A DNA stretch of 64,000 bases from JAOUEA01 sp963762075 (GTDB taxonomy: Bacteria > Actinomycetota > UBA4738 > HRBIN12), in assembly GCA_963762075.1 (NCBI GenBank), contig CAVXJC010000005.1:157007-221006 (forward strand), given 5' to 3'. The position numbers and the translations under genes were made by a program. A model generated the notes under the pieces. It was given only the letters and a program-made list of their open reading frames with translations. It did no database searches and had not been told where the DNA came from. Shown piece after piece: positions 14,963 to 23,556 of the stretch; within the stretch, counting starts at the first letter, position 1; each line of letters starts with the position of its first letter.

Positions 14963-15934
14963 ATGGCGTCGCCGATGCGATTCGGTATCAAGCTCTGTTC
15001 AGAGGAACGTTCGGCGTCCGAGCTCGTCACCGATGCACAGAGGGCCGAGGAGGCCGGCTTCGACCTCGCCGCGATCTCCGACCATTTCCATCCGTGGATC
15101 TCGGTCCAGGGCGAGAGCTCGTTCGTCTGGTCGGTGCTGGGTGGGGTCGCTGCCGTCACCGACGAGATCGAGGTTGGCACCGCGGTCACCTGCCCCACCA
15201 TGCGCATGCATCCAGCGATCGTCGCGCAGGCTGCCGCCACCGCGGCGTCGATGCTTCCCTCGAGGTTCTTCTTCGGCGTCGGCACCGGTGAGTGGCTCAA
15301 CGAGCACGTGACCGGTGGGCGATGGCCCCGACCCGGCGAGCGACGGGAGATGCTGCGTGAGGCCGTCGACATCATGCGCACCCTCTGGTCGGGAGAGATG
15401 GTGACGCATCGCGGTGAACACTTCACGGTCGAGGGCGCACGGTTGCATTCGCTGTCCGACGAGCCGATCCCCGTCTTCGTGGCGGCCGGTGGTGAGGCGG
15501 CGGCGACACTCGCCGGAGAGATCGGCCACGGACTGATCGGCACGGCGCCCGACGAGAACATCGTGTCGACCTTCCGCGGCGGAGCCGGCGCCGACGCCCA
15601 CGCCTACGCCGAGATCACGGTGTGCTGGGGCGACGATGCGGAGCAGGGACTCCGCACCGCCCTCGAGCGGTGGCCGAACGCAGGGCTCCCGGGCGCGCTG
15701 AACTCGGAGCTGGCCCTTCCGGAACATTTCGAGCAGGCGGCCACGCTCGTCCGGATCGACGACCTTCGTGGTTCGATCGTGACCGGAGCCGAGCTGGGGC
15801 CCTACGTCGAGATGGTACGTCGGTACGAGAGCGCCGGCTACGACGGGGTCTGGTTCCACCAGATCGGTACCGACCAAGAGGGATTCGCAGCCTTCGCGCA
15901 GAAGGAGCTGTTGCCTGTGCTCAGGTCTTCCTGA
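14963..15934 (+). CDS. F420-dependent LLM-class oxidoreductase
   Basis: 323 residues of the luciferase-like monooxygenase/F420 fold: MRFGIKLCSEERSASELV, the ISDHFHPW motif that contacts the deazaflavin in F420-dependent glucose-6-phosphate dehydrogenase-like enzymes, FFFGVGTGEWLNEH, and a C-terminal YESAGYDGVWFHQIGTDQEG. It most resembles the G6PD-related F420 subfamily of actinobacteria; the substrate is not identifiable. Start at ATG 14963, with ATG 14975 also possible. Its 3' end overlaps the convergent phosphatase gene by 14 bp. Confidence 0.85.
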   Translation: MASPMRFGIKLCSEERSASELVTDAQRAEEAGFDLAAISDHFHPWISVQGESSFVWSVLGGVAAVTDEIEVGTAVTCPTMRMHPAIVAQAAATAASMLPSRFFFGVGTGEWLNEHVTGGRWPRPGERREMLREAVDIMRTLWSGEMVTHRGEHFTVEGARLHSLSDEPIPVFVAAGGEAAATLAGEIGHGLIGTAPDENIVSTFRGGAGADAHAYAEITVCWGDDAEQGLRTALERWPNAGLPGALNSELALPEHFEQAATLVRIDDLRGSIVTGAELGPYVEMVRRYESAGYDGVWFHQIGTDQEGFAAFAQKELLPVLRSS

Positions 15935-17978
15935 TCACGAACACCGCCACGTCGTCATCGAGCGTGGTCGTCTGTACGAGGTCGCGTTCGATGCGAGCCT
16001 TGATCTCGCTCGCGGAGAGTTCGGTGCACGTCGAAAGCAGTTCCGCCAGCGCCCGCTGACCCTCGTCGATGCCGTCATCGCGCCGCTCGACCAGTCCGTC
16101 GGTGAAGGCGACGAGGGCGTCACCCGGACCGAGATCGAGAACGACATCATGCAGCGCCAGATCGCGGAAGCTGCCCAGCAACGTGCCCGGCTCGCCGACC
16201 TGCTCGATCGCACCATTGGCGCGAAGCACCATCGGCAAGGGGTGGCCGGCGGAGCACAGCGTGATGCGAAGGTGCCCTGGCTCCACCTTGAGTCGCATCT
16301 CGCACGCGGTGCAGAACTGTTCTTCGTTGACTCGCTCCTCGCGCAGCAAGACTTCGTTGAGCGCCGTGAGCACGGCGCTCGGCTTCGACTCGTATCGGGC
16401 GAGCGCCCGCACGGTGTGGGCCGCAAGACCCATGATCGCCGCGGCCTTTGGCCCCTTGCCCGAGACATCGCCCACGACGACACCCCAGGTTCCCTCGCCG
16501 TGGTGGTAGATGTCGTAGAAGTCGCCCCCGATCGCTTGGTCCGGCGAGAACGGGTGATACAGGGCGGCAAGCTCGACCCCCTCGATCTGGGGCAGGGACG
16601 ACGGCAACAGGCTTCGCTGCAGCTCTTGCGACATGGCCGAGCGGCTTTCGTACAACGCCGCGCGATCGAGAGCGGCCGCGATGCGGTTCGCGACGAGCTC
16701 GGCGACTTCCATGTCGTCGGCTGTGAAGTGTCGCTGCGACCGGGTCGCCACATGGATGACGCCTCGCACCTCCCCCCGATAGACGAGCGGCACGCCCATC
16801 AGCGATCGCATCTGCTCGGTGAGCCACGGGCGCTCGACCTCATAGGTCGAGAGGTCGTCAGCCACGATGGGCGTGACCGTGCTCGCGATCTTGCCGGCAA
16901 CGCCGCGTCCGATGGGGATAGCAACGGTTGCACCGTCGGTCTCGGCGCCGATGGTCGTGTGCTCGATCAACGCCGTGCCCGTCCTGTCGACCAGGAGCAG
17001 CGTTGCGGAGTCGGTGTCGAGCACCTGGCGAACCTTCCTCAGCAACTCGCCGGTGAGCTCGTCGACGCCGAGTCCGGCGAGGGCAGCGTCGGTGACCGTC
17101 TGGATCTGCGAAAGGCGCTTGCTCGTGCGCGCGAGATCCTCTTCGGTCCTGATGCGCTCGGTCACGTCCTGGAAGCTCGCGATGCCGCCCTCGATCGTGT
17201 CACTGCCCGCTCGTCGGATCGGGGCAGCATCGACTTCGACGATCACGGACGAGCCGTCGGCACGCTCGACCCTCATCGTCTCCTGCAGCACGAGCTCCCC
17301 GGTCGCCAACGCGCGCGCGAGGGGCACCTCGGCGGGGCTGTAGGCGGTCCCGTTCTCACGAACGGGACGGATCGTGTCTTCGGTCTCGCCGATGTAGTCG
17401 TGCAGAGGTTGGCCGATCGGCACCTGGACGCGCAAGATCTCGACGGCCCGGCGATTCGCCATGGTGATCGTGCCCTGAGCGTCGGTCACTATCACGCCGG
17501 CGGGCATCTGGTGGAGGATCTGACGCATCGTGTTCCGCTCTGCGGCCACCTCACCTGCGAGACGCTCGATCTCGGACCTTGCAGCGGCCGCCCGCTCGCT
17601 CGCCGCATCCTTCTGGGCCAGGGCATAGGCGAGCAAGAACGAGGCTGCACAGAAGAACGCGAGCGCGAGCAGGTTCAGAAGAGCGTTCTCGAGGCCGTCC
17701 TCCTGAGGAAGCAGGTGGTTGTAGCTGATGAGGACGGCGGAGGTCACGGTCGCCACCACGCTCGCACTGAGGCGCCCGACCATGGTGGCGGCGACGGTCG
17801 CAGCCACGAACGTCAGTCCTGGGAAGATGCTGAAGATCGAAAGATCGGTCGCCATCCACGAGGCGGCCCACGGCAGCACGGCCGCGAGCCCGAGCCCTAT
17901 GAACAGGTCTCGCGTCTTCGGAGGACGCCATAGCGCGCCGAGCCAGGTCTCGGAGCGCTCGGGTGATATTCGATCCAT
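15921..17978 (-). CDS. Membrane PAS-GAF-SpoIIE (PP2C-type) phosphatase
   Basis: 685 residues. N-terminal membrane block of three to four helices (about 25-130, KdpD/DUF4118-like), short coiled coil, PAS domain (about 155-265; MPAGVIVTDAQGTITMANRR), GAF domain (about 285-440; DTDSATLLLVDRTG ... MGVPLVYRGEVRGVIHVA) and a SpoIIE/RsbU phosphatase (about 455-683) with metal-site motifs GGDFYD, GDVSGKG, ALVAFTDGL and DDDVAVFV. Such enzymes dephosphorylate STAS anti-anti-sigma factors in response to signals. The STAS/RsbW/sigma genes 5 kb away make it a likely upstream input. The signal sensed is unknown. Confidence 0.92.
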   Translation of the reverse strand: MDRISPERSETWLGALWRPPKTRDLFIGLGLAAVLPWAASWMATDLSIFSIFPGLTFVAATVAATMVGRLSASVVATVTSAVLISYNHLLPQEDGLENALLNLLALAFFCAASFLLAYALAQKDAASERAAAARSEIERLAGEVAAERNTMRQILHQMPAGVIVTDAQGTITMANRRAVEILRVQVPIGQPLHDYIGETEDTIRPVRENGTAYSPAEVPLARALATGELVLQETMRVERADGSSVIVEVDAAPIRRAGSDTIEGGIASFQDVTERIRTEEDLARTSKRLSQIQTVTDAALAGLGVDELTGELLRKVRQVLDTDSATLLLVDRTGTALIEHTTIGAETDGATVAIPIGRGVAGKIASTVTPIVADDLSTYEVERPWLTEQMRSLMGVPLVYRGEVRGVIHVATRSQRHFTADDMEVAELVANRIAAALDRAALYESRSAMSQELQRSLLPSSLPQIEGVELAALYHPFSPDQAIGGDFYDIYHHGEGTWGVVVGDVSGKGPKAAAIMGLAAHTVRALARYESKPSAVLTALNEVLLREERVNEEQFCTACEMRLKVEPGHLRITLCSAGHPLPMVLRANGAIEQVGEPGTLLGSFRDLALHDVVLDLGPGDALVAFTDGLVERRDDGIDEGQRALAELLSTCTELSASEIKARIERDLVQTTTLDDDVAVFVIRKT

Positions 17979-18103
17979 CCTTCCGCCTGTCGCGCGACGA
18001 GTTCGAGGCCGTTTCCCCTACGAGGAAATGGCACGATACGCCGTCCCGGGCAAGGTGAACAGTTCGCTGCCGTACTGTCGGCGCATGATGCGGTTGGTGC
18101 CGC

Positions 18104-19399
18104 TCAGTCTCGGAACTGCTCCTCTTCGGTCGAACCCTTGAGCGCAAGGGTCGAGGAGCTGCCTCCGCTGATGACTTCGGAGACCCGGTCGAAGTAGCCG
18201 GTGCCGACCTCGGCCTGGTGTCTCGTTGCGGTGTAGCCCTCGGCTTCCATAGTGATCTCTCGTTCCTGCAACCGCACGTAGGCGGTCATACCCTCGCCGG
18301 CGTATCCGCGCGCCAGCTCGAACATGCTCGCGTTCAAGGCATGGAAGCCTGCGAGCGTGATGAACTGGAACCGATAGCCCATCGACGCCAGCTCCTTCTG
18401 GAATCGAGCGATCGTGGCGTCGTCGAGGTGTTGCTTCCAGCGGAAGGAGGGGCTGCAGTTGTAGGCGAGCAGCTTCTCGGGGTACATCGAATGCACGCCT
18501 TCGGCGAACTCGCGCGCCTCCTCGAGGTCGGGTGTCGAGGTCTCGCACCAGAGCATGTCGGCGAACGGCGCGTAGGCCTGGGCTCGCGCGATCGCGGCTT
18601 CCATGCCGTTGGTCACGTGGTAGAAGCCTTCGTGGGTTCGCTCACCGCTCACGAACCGCCGGTCGCGCTCGTCGATGTCGCTCGTGAGCAGCGTGGCAGC
18701 GAGCGCGTCGGTGCGGGCGACCACGAGGGTCGGCACGCCGAGCACGTCTGAGGCGAGCCGGGCGGCGGTGAGCGTCCGCACGAACTGGTCGGTCGGCACG
18801 AGCACCTTTCCGCCGAGGTGTCCGCACTTCTTCTCCGACGCGAGCTGATCCTCGAAGTGCACCCCGGCCGCGCCGGCCTCGATCATGGCCCGCATCAGCT
18901 CGAACGCATTGAGGGCGCCGCCGAAGCCCGCCTCGGCGTCGGCGAGGATGGGCGCCACACAGGAAGCGTCATCACCCTCACTCCAGGCGATCTGGTCGGC
19001 GCGCTGCATGGCGTTGTTGAGGCGGCGAACCACGGCGGGCACCGAGTTCGACGGATAGAGCGACTGGTCCGGGTAGGTGTGCCCCGAGAGGTTCGCATCG
19101 GCCGCGACCTGCCATCCGCTGAGGTAGATCGCCGGCAGCCCCGCCTTGACCATCTCGACGGCCTGGCCGCCTGTGAGCGCACCCAGAGCATTCACGTACT
19201 CGGTCTCGTTGACCAGTTCCCAGAGCCGTTCGGCGCCTCGCTTCGCCAGTGTCTGCTCGATCACGAACGAACCTCGAAGCTTGATCACGTCCTCGGCTGA
19301 GTAACGGCGCTCGACGCCCTTCCACCTCGGGCCGGTCTCCCACTCGTGCTCGAGCTCCTCGGCCTGCCGCGCGATGCGCTCCCCGATCGTCTCGCCCAC
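18104..19399 (-). CDS. aceA: Isocitrate lyase
   Basis: Cleaves isocitrate to succinate and glyoxylate, the first glyoxylate-shunt step for growth on acetate or fatty acids. 431 residues, the size of the actinobacterial Icl1 class. Diagnostic motifs: YLSGWQVAADANLSGHTYPD, ADAEAGFGG, the catalytic loop ASEKKCGHLGGKVLVPT, and the C-terminal YNCSPSFRWK. GTG start after AGGGGGTCACAG. Malate synthase is not in the window. The 220-nt upstream region carries two dyads and a promoter candidate. Confidence 0.96.
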   Translation of the reverse strand: MGETIGERIARQAEELEHEWETGPRWKGVERRYSAEDVIKLRGSFVIEQTLAKRGAERLWELVNETEYVNALGALTGGQAVEMVKAGLPAIYLSGWQVAADANLSGHTYPDQSLYPSNSVPAVVRRLNNAMQRADQIAWSEGDDASCVAPILADAEAGFGGALNAFELMRAMIEAGAAGVHFEDQLASEKKCGHLGGKVLVPTDQFVRTLTAARLASDVLGVPTLVVARTDALAATLLTSDIDERDRRFVSGERTHEGFYHVTNGMEAAIARAQAYAPFADMLWCETSTPDLEEAREFAEGVHSMYPEKLLAYNCSPSFRWKQHLDDATIARFQKELASMGYRFQFITLAGFHALNASMFELARGYAGEGMTAYVRLQEREITMEAEGYTATRHQAEVGTGYFDRVSEVISGGSSSTLALKGSTEEEQFRD

Positions 19400-19553
19400 C
19401 TGTGACCCCCTTGTTGCGTGATGCCCTTCCCCCGGAAACGAAAGGACCCCCCGTCCGACGAGAGGTCCCCCAGGCGGCGTGGACGCGTAGTCGCGTCCGC
19501 GGCGCCCCTACGCGCTCGATACTTCGTCCGTCGCGCGGTGCGCCATGTATTCG

Positions 19554-19612
19554 TTGAATGTGGATTCAAACATCTGACCGGATTGTGTCACATCGTCCCC
19601 CGATGGTGTCAA
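19554..19612 (-). promoter_or_regulatory. aceA promoter/operator candidate
   Basis: On the minus strand a consensus -35 TTGACA (19612-19607) is followed, 19 nt on, by a weak -10 CACAAT (19587-19582). A dyad CATCG-N5-CGATG (19591-19605) sits in the spacer. A perfect dyad TTGAAT-N4-ATTCAA (19554-19569) lies just past the expected start site. The layout suggests repression of isocitrate lyase. Confidence 0.4.
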
Positions 19613-19620
19613 TCCCCAGG

Positions 19621-20901
19621 TCACGAGGCCAACAGCCTCGCAACCGCGATACGGCGTCCGCCCCGGTCGAACGCCTCGCCCGCCACCACGATGCGCCCGT
19701 TGGCCTGCAGGAGCACGTCGCGGGCGGTGTCGCTGCCCCCGTCGAAGTCAACGACCAGTCTTCCGTCGCCTGAGAAGTTGAGATCGTACGAACCGTTCGG
19801 CTTCAGGCGCACGACACCGAAATGATCGTCGTCGGATCGCCTGATGCGCCCGACCACCACGATCCGCCCGTTTCCTTGCACCGCCGACGCCTGCGCGAGC
19901 TCGTATTCGGGGCCGAAGCTCAGGATTCGGATGCCGTCGCCGTGGAAGGCATCGTCGAGGCGGCCGTTCGGCCCGTACCGGAGCACGCCCCAATCGGCTT
20001 TGCCCCCGTTGGCCACGTGGCCGACCACGATCAGCTCGCCGCCCTGCTGCTCGGAAACCCCGTAGGCCGTGTCGGCGCCGTTGGCGACATCGGTCACCTT
20101 CACACCGCGTTTGCCGAAGTCCCGGTCGAGCGAGCCCCCGATGAGGAAGCGAGCGATCGCGACGCGAGGGGAGAGTCCCGCTTCGGCCGATCCGACAGCG
20201 ACGATCTTGCCGCCTTCCACGATCGTGAGGTCGTTGATCTGCTCGGCGCTCGGTGAGATGTCGACGGTGACCCTCCCGTCTCCGCCGAAGGCTCTGTCCC
20301 GCGCTCCGTTCGGCCGGAGCCGGGCGAGCGCCCACCGGCTCGTCTGGCCGTTGCTGGTCGAACCGCCGACGACGATCTTGCCATTGGCGCTCACCGCGAC
20401 GGCGTTGGCTCCGGCCAGTTCGTTGTCGTAGCCGACGAAGGCGATGCCGTCCCTGGAGAATCCTCGATCGAGCACGCCGCGGGGCCCGTAGACCGCGACC
20501 ACCATGCGCGAACCCGCCTGGCGGTCACGCTCGCCCGCCACCACGATGCGCCCGTTCGCTGCGAGCGCGATGTCGAATCCGTAGTCGGTGCCGCCGAGAT
20601 CGGTGCTGACCCGGCCGTCTCCGCCACCGAAGTTCGGATCGAGGTTGCCGTTGGGTTTGAAGCGAGCCAGGGCGAGATCGGTATCGCCGTCGAGCGTGTA
20701 GCCCGCGACCAGGATCCGCCCCTTGGCGTCGATCGCCACCCCGAACCCGGTCGCTCCCTTCGGAAACGCGCTCGCCCGGCCGTCGACCGAGAACGAGCCG
20801 TCGAGCTTGCCCGGTGCGCCGCGGGCGCTCATTGGGGTAGCCACGGCCGCTGCCAATACGATGACGGCTGCCGTGAGCCCTCGTGCCGCCGCGCGCGCCA
20901 T
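19621..20901 (-). CDS. Secreted delta-60 repeat protein
   Basis: 426 residues with an N-terminal signal peptide (MARAAARGLTAAVIVLAAAV ... ARG-AP), then about seven repeats of roughly 50-60 residues of the form LARxxPNGxLDxxFGGDGRV ... DxAxxxALxxNGRIVVAG. This is the delta-60 repeat (TIGR02608) of exported proteins, probably a beta-propeller-like fold. No catalytic motif; binding or surface role unknown. Start selected at the ATG preceded by GGGGG and immediately opening the signal peptide; the frame extends upstream but without signal features. Confidence 0.85.
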   Translation of the reverse strand: MARAAARGLTAAVIVLAAAVATPMSARGAPGKLDGSFSVDGRASAFPKGATGFGVAIDAKGRILVAGYTLDGDTDLALARFKPNGNLDPNFGGGDGRVSTDLGGTDYGFDIALAANGRIVVAGERDRQAGSRMVVAVYGPRGVLDRGFSRDGIAFVGYDNELAGANAVAVSANGKIVVGGSTSNGQTSRWALARLRPNGARDRAFGGDGRVTVDISPSAEQINDLTIVEGGKIVAVGSAEAGLSPRVAIARFLIGGSLDRDFGKRGVKVTDVANGADTAYGVSEQQGGELIVVGHVANGGKADWGVLRYGPNGRLDDAFHGDGIRILSFGPEYELAQASAVQGNGRIVVVGRIRRSDDDHFGVVRLKPNGSYDLNFSGDGRLVVDFDGGSDTARDVLLQANGRIVVAGEAFDRGGRRIAVARLLAS

Positions 20902-20998
20902 GCAATTACCCCCGATGTCTCCAGTGGTTGCCCGGCGAGGGTATGGGCGAGACGGTGTGCAGGTCAAGGGTTCCGGGCCCTGCAGGGGCGTTGCGTCG

Positions 20999-21793
20999 TC
21001 AGACGGGCGATGCCCGCCTGATGCGGACGTCTCCACTGACCGTTGCTGCTCTGATGGAGAACGCGCTCGAGACGCTGTCGTTGAGGTTCTCGTCGGGCTC
21101 GAGGTCCGAGACGGTGTCGCCCGATGTCGACGAGAGATCGAACCAGACCCGAAGGCCGCCCGGCACCCCCACCTCGATGTCGCCCGAGACCGATCGCAAG
21201 GTCAGATCCGCCGATGCCGATCCGATCTTGATATCACCCGAGGCCGATGTGACCTGCCCGTCACCGCTGACCTGGCCGATCTCGATATCGCCCGATGCGC
21301 TGCGTCCGTGCAGTGAACCCCCGATCGACCCTATCTGGACATCGCCCGAGGCAGTCGTCAGCGTCGCGTCGCCCTCGATGGCTCCGACCTGAACGTCGCC
21401 GCTGGCCGACTTCAACCGGACCGATCCGTCGATGGCGGCGACGCGGGAGTCGCCCGACCCCGATTGGAACTCCAGCTCTGCGAGTGTGCCCTCGACGGTG
21501 AGGTCGCCGGAGCCGGTCACGACCTCAGCGACGGTGCCTCGAGGCACTTCAACGTCTACCTGGATACCCCCGCCTCGGAACCCCCATGCCCCGCCGTCCC
21601 TCGGCTGAACCACCCGCAGCCTCGTTCCATCGGCAGAGGGGTCCGTCTCGATCGAGATCTCGTCGGACTTTCGCTCGCCTGTGACATGCACGGTCGCGGT
21701 TGTGGAGTCGATCTGGGTGATGCGGAGGTCACCCGACCGGATGCGCATGAGCAGGTGCAAGGTGCCGGTGACCTCGACGGTTCTGGGCTCCAT
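20999..21793 (-). CDS. DUF4097 beta-helix repeat protein
   Basis: 264 residues with a regular run of Ser-Gly-Asp turns (VTGSGDLTVEG, SGSGDSRVAAIDG, SASGDVQVGAIEG, TASGDVQIGSIGG, SASGDIEIGQVSG, SASGDIKIGSA, SVSGDIEVGVPGG), about one every 20 residues. This is the DUF4097 (putative adhesin) beta-solenoid. No signal peptide or anchor is evident, so it may be cytoplasmic. It follows a ribbon-helix-helix regulator gene by 27 nt in an operon with a palindromic operator. Confidence 0.85.
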   Translation of the reverse strand: MEPRTVEVTGTLHLLMRIRSGDLRITQIDSTTATVHVTGERKSDEISIETDPSADGTRLRVVQPRDGGAWGFRGGGIQVDVEVPRGTVAEVVTGSGDLTVEGTLAELEFQSGSGDSRVAAIDGSVRLKSASGDVQVGAIEGDATLTTASGDVQIGSIGGSLHGRSASGDIEIGQVSGDGQVTSASGDIKIGSASADLTLRSVSGDIEVGVPGGLRVWFDLSSTSGDTVSDLEPDENLNDSVSSAFSIRAATVSGDVRIRRASPV

Positions 21794-21820
21794 CTGCCTC
21801 GTCTCCTTTCGAAGGCTGGT

Positions 21821-22276
21821 TCAGCCTTGGCCGAATCCTGTCAGGCGGCTGCCGATGACCCGCCGCCCTCGGTGGTCGAGCGCACGTTTGACCGCGGCGA
21901 CGAGCCACGCGTTGGTTGAGCGCCCCTCCTGGCCCGCCGCGTGTTCGACCTGTGACTTCAGCGACTCGGGCATCCGCAACGTCAGCCGGGCGGTGCCTTC
22001 GTCATCCTCCTCCGATGCTGGGGAAGGAGGCACTGGCTCGTCGGAGACGTACACGAGCTCGGCGTCCCGCCCTGCGAGCCGAACCTCGACATGACCCGAG
22101 GCCATCTGTTCACTCAGGTCGAGCGCGGCCTGGCCCATCGCGTCGAAGAGCCGGAGCTGAAGCGATGAGCGCAGTGCGCGGGCGAGCCGGCCGGCCACGA
22201 CCGCCGCATCGTCGTCGCCGCTCGTCAGGGTCTCGAGGTCACCCTCGACGGCATCGAGGAATTGCGCGGTTTCCAC
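21821..22276 (-). CDS. Ribbon-helix-helix regulator of the DUF4097 operon
   Basis: 151 residues; GTG start 2 nt after the preceding stop. N-terminal ~100 residues are helical/acidic. The C-terminal ~45 carry a ribbon-helix-helix: TARLTLRMPESLKSQVEHAA then GRSTNAWLVAAVKRAL, i.e. a beta-strand with alternating Thr/Arg followed by two helices, as in HicB/Arc-type repressors. RHH proteins bind palindromic sites as dimers; an excellent palindrome overlaps the operon promoter at 22457-22473, so autoregulation is likely. The long N-terminal extension may sense a ligand or partner. Confidence 0.75.
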   Translation of the reverse strand: METAQFLDAVEGDLETLTSGDDDAAVVAGRLARALRSSLQLRLFDAMGQAALDLSEQMASGHVEVRLAGRDAELVYVSDEPVPPSPASEEDDEGTARLTLRMPESLKSQVEHAAGQEGRSTNAWLVAAVKRALDHRGRRVIGSRLTGFGQG

Positions 22277-22278
22277 GA

Positions 22279-22422
22279 TCAGCGCTCGGAGGGGTCGTGA
22301 TCGGGGCCGGGTCGGCGCGGGCTCTTCCCGCGACGCCGAGATCGGTGGTGCCCCTCAGCTGCCCGGCGAAGCTGCTCGATTCGGTGTCGCACGAGCTCTG
22401 ACCGGATCGATGGATCCATCAT
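22279..22422 (-). CDS. Small basic protein heading the RHH-DUF4097 operon (47 aa)
   Basis: 47 residues from tandem ATG ATG codons 5 nt after GGGAGGACGCC: a helical Arg-rich start (IRSELVRHRIEQLRRAAEG) and a Lys/Arg/Pro tail ending in SER. It ends 2 nt before the RHH gene. No family recognised; could be a DNA- or partner-binding helix. Good ribosome-binding site and promoter position support it. Confidence 0.5.
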   Translation of the reverse strand: MMDPSIRSELVRHRIEQLRRAAEGHHRSRRRGKSPRRPGPDHDPSER

Positions 22423-22456
22423 GGCGTCCTCCCGACGTCGTCCTGGTTTCATGAAC

Positions 22457-22491
22457 GACGTCATTATGACGTCATATCTGACGCTTGTCAA
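22457..22491 (-). promoter_or_regulatory. Promoter with overlapping TGACGTC palindrome (RHH operon)
   Basis: Minus-strand -35 TTGACA (22491-22486) and -10 CATAAT (22468-22463) with an exact 17-nt spacer. The -10 is embedded in a perfect palindrome GACGTCA-TTA-TGACGTC (22457-22473), with a further TGACG half-site at 22479-22483. A repressor bound here would block RNA polymerase. This is the clearest promoter/operator in the window. Confidence 0.75.
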
Positions 22492-22563
22492 CACCGATCT
22501 CGCAGAATGGTTGGCCGGTCTGGCGGGTGGTAGACGCGGGTGCCTCGACGGTGCTCCGAAGGG

Positions 22564-23439
22564 TCAGGGCACGATCTTGGAGATCGGGATCTCGAGTATG
22601 TCGGTTGCCCCGGCGGTCTTCAGCTCGGGGATCAACCTGTTCACGCCCCGCTTGTCGACCACCGCCTCGATCGCATACCCGCCGCCCGCCAACGGCGAGA
22701 CCGTCGGCGCCTTCATCGAGGGCACCACCGCAAGCACCGCGTCGCTGTCATCCTCGGCGACGTTCAGCTTGATCAACACCCTTCCCATCGCGGCGAGCGC
22801 GCCGAGCAGCAGCGTGGTGATGTCGTCCATGGCCGCGCGCTTGCCCGGGTCGGCTGCCGCTTCGCGGTTGGCGACGAGCACGGGGTCGGAGATGAGGAGT
22901 GTCTCGATGATCTTCATGCCGTGCGCTCGAAGGGTGCTGCCTGTCTCGGTGACGTCGACGATCGCGTCGACGATCTCGGGTACCTTGGCCTCGGTTGCGC
23001 CGTAGCTCCACGCCACCCGGACATCGATGCCGAGCTCCTCGAAGTAGCGCTCGGTGATGTGCACGAACTCGGTCGAGATGCGGGTGCCGGACGGCATCTC
23101 GCTCGCGCTGTTGGCCGGATGCTCGTTGGGAACCGCGAGCACGATCTTCGTGCCGTGTCCCGTGCCGGTCTTGGCGTAGCTGAGGCTCGTGAGCACCTCG
23201 ACGTCACTTCCGGTCTCCGCGATCCAATCCTGCCCGGTGATGCCGAGGTCGAACAGGCCCTCGGCCACGTACGTCGGGATCTCCTGGGGCCGCAGCACAC
23301 TGACGCGCTCGATGCGGTCGTCGTCGACGCTTCCGTGATAGTCGCGGCTCGTCGAGCGGCGCACCTGCAGGTCGGCGGCGTCGAACAGGCGAAGCGTCTG
23401 GTCTTCAAGTGAGCCCTTCGGGATGACGAGCTTCAGCAC
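22564..23439 (-). CDS. hisG: ATP phosphoribosyltransferase, long form
   Basis: First enzyme of histidine biosynthesis: ATP + PRPP to phosphoribosyl-ATP. 291 residues, the HisZ-independent long form with a C-terminal regulatory domain for histidine feedback. Motifs: MLKLVIPKGSLEDQT, GLFDLGITGQDWI, the PRPP-binding VDAIVDVTETGSTLRAHG loop, and a C-terminal ACT-like segment (VLAVVPSMKAPTVSPL). It lies on the same strand as the his operon but is separated from hisI by a divergent sensor gene, so it is transcribed separately. Confidence 0.95.
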   Translation of the reverse strand: MLKLVIPKGSLEDQTLRLFDAADLQVRRSTSRDYHGSVDDDRIERVSVLRPQEIPTYVAEGLFDLGITGQDWIAETGSDVEVLTSLSYAKTGTGHGTKIVLAVPNEHPANSASEMPSGTRISTEFVHITERYFEELGIDVRVAWSYGATEAKVPEIVDAIVDVTETGSTLRAHGMKIIETLLISDPVLVANREAAADPGKRAAMDDITTLLLGALAAMGRVLIKLNVAEDDSDAVLAVVPSMKAPTVSPLAGGGYAIEAVVDKRGVNRLIPELKTAGATDILEIPISKIVP

Positions 23440-23556
23440 GCGGGAAGTCTAGCGTTCGCGTTTCAACGGTCCGGACTTTGGGAACATCTGCTGAACGGCC
23501 TCGTGGGAGGTCGATTCTTGTCTACCCACGAGGCGATGTGACTGGGAGCGTTGAAG

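Noticed and set aside
16149..17933. 594-codon plus-strand open frame opposite the SpoIIE phosphatase
   Set aside because: Antisense shadow; the minus strand carries clear PAS, GAF and SpoIIE motifs.
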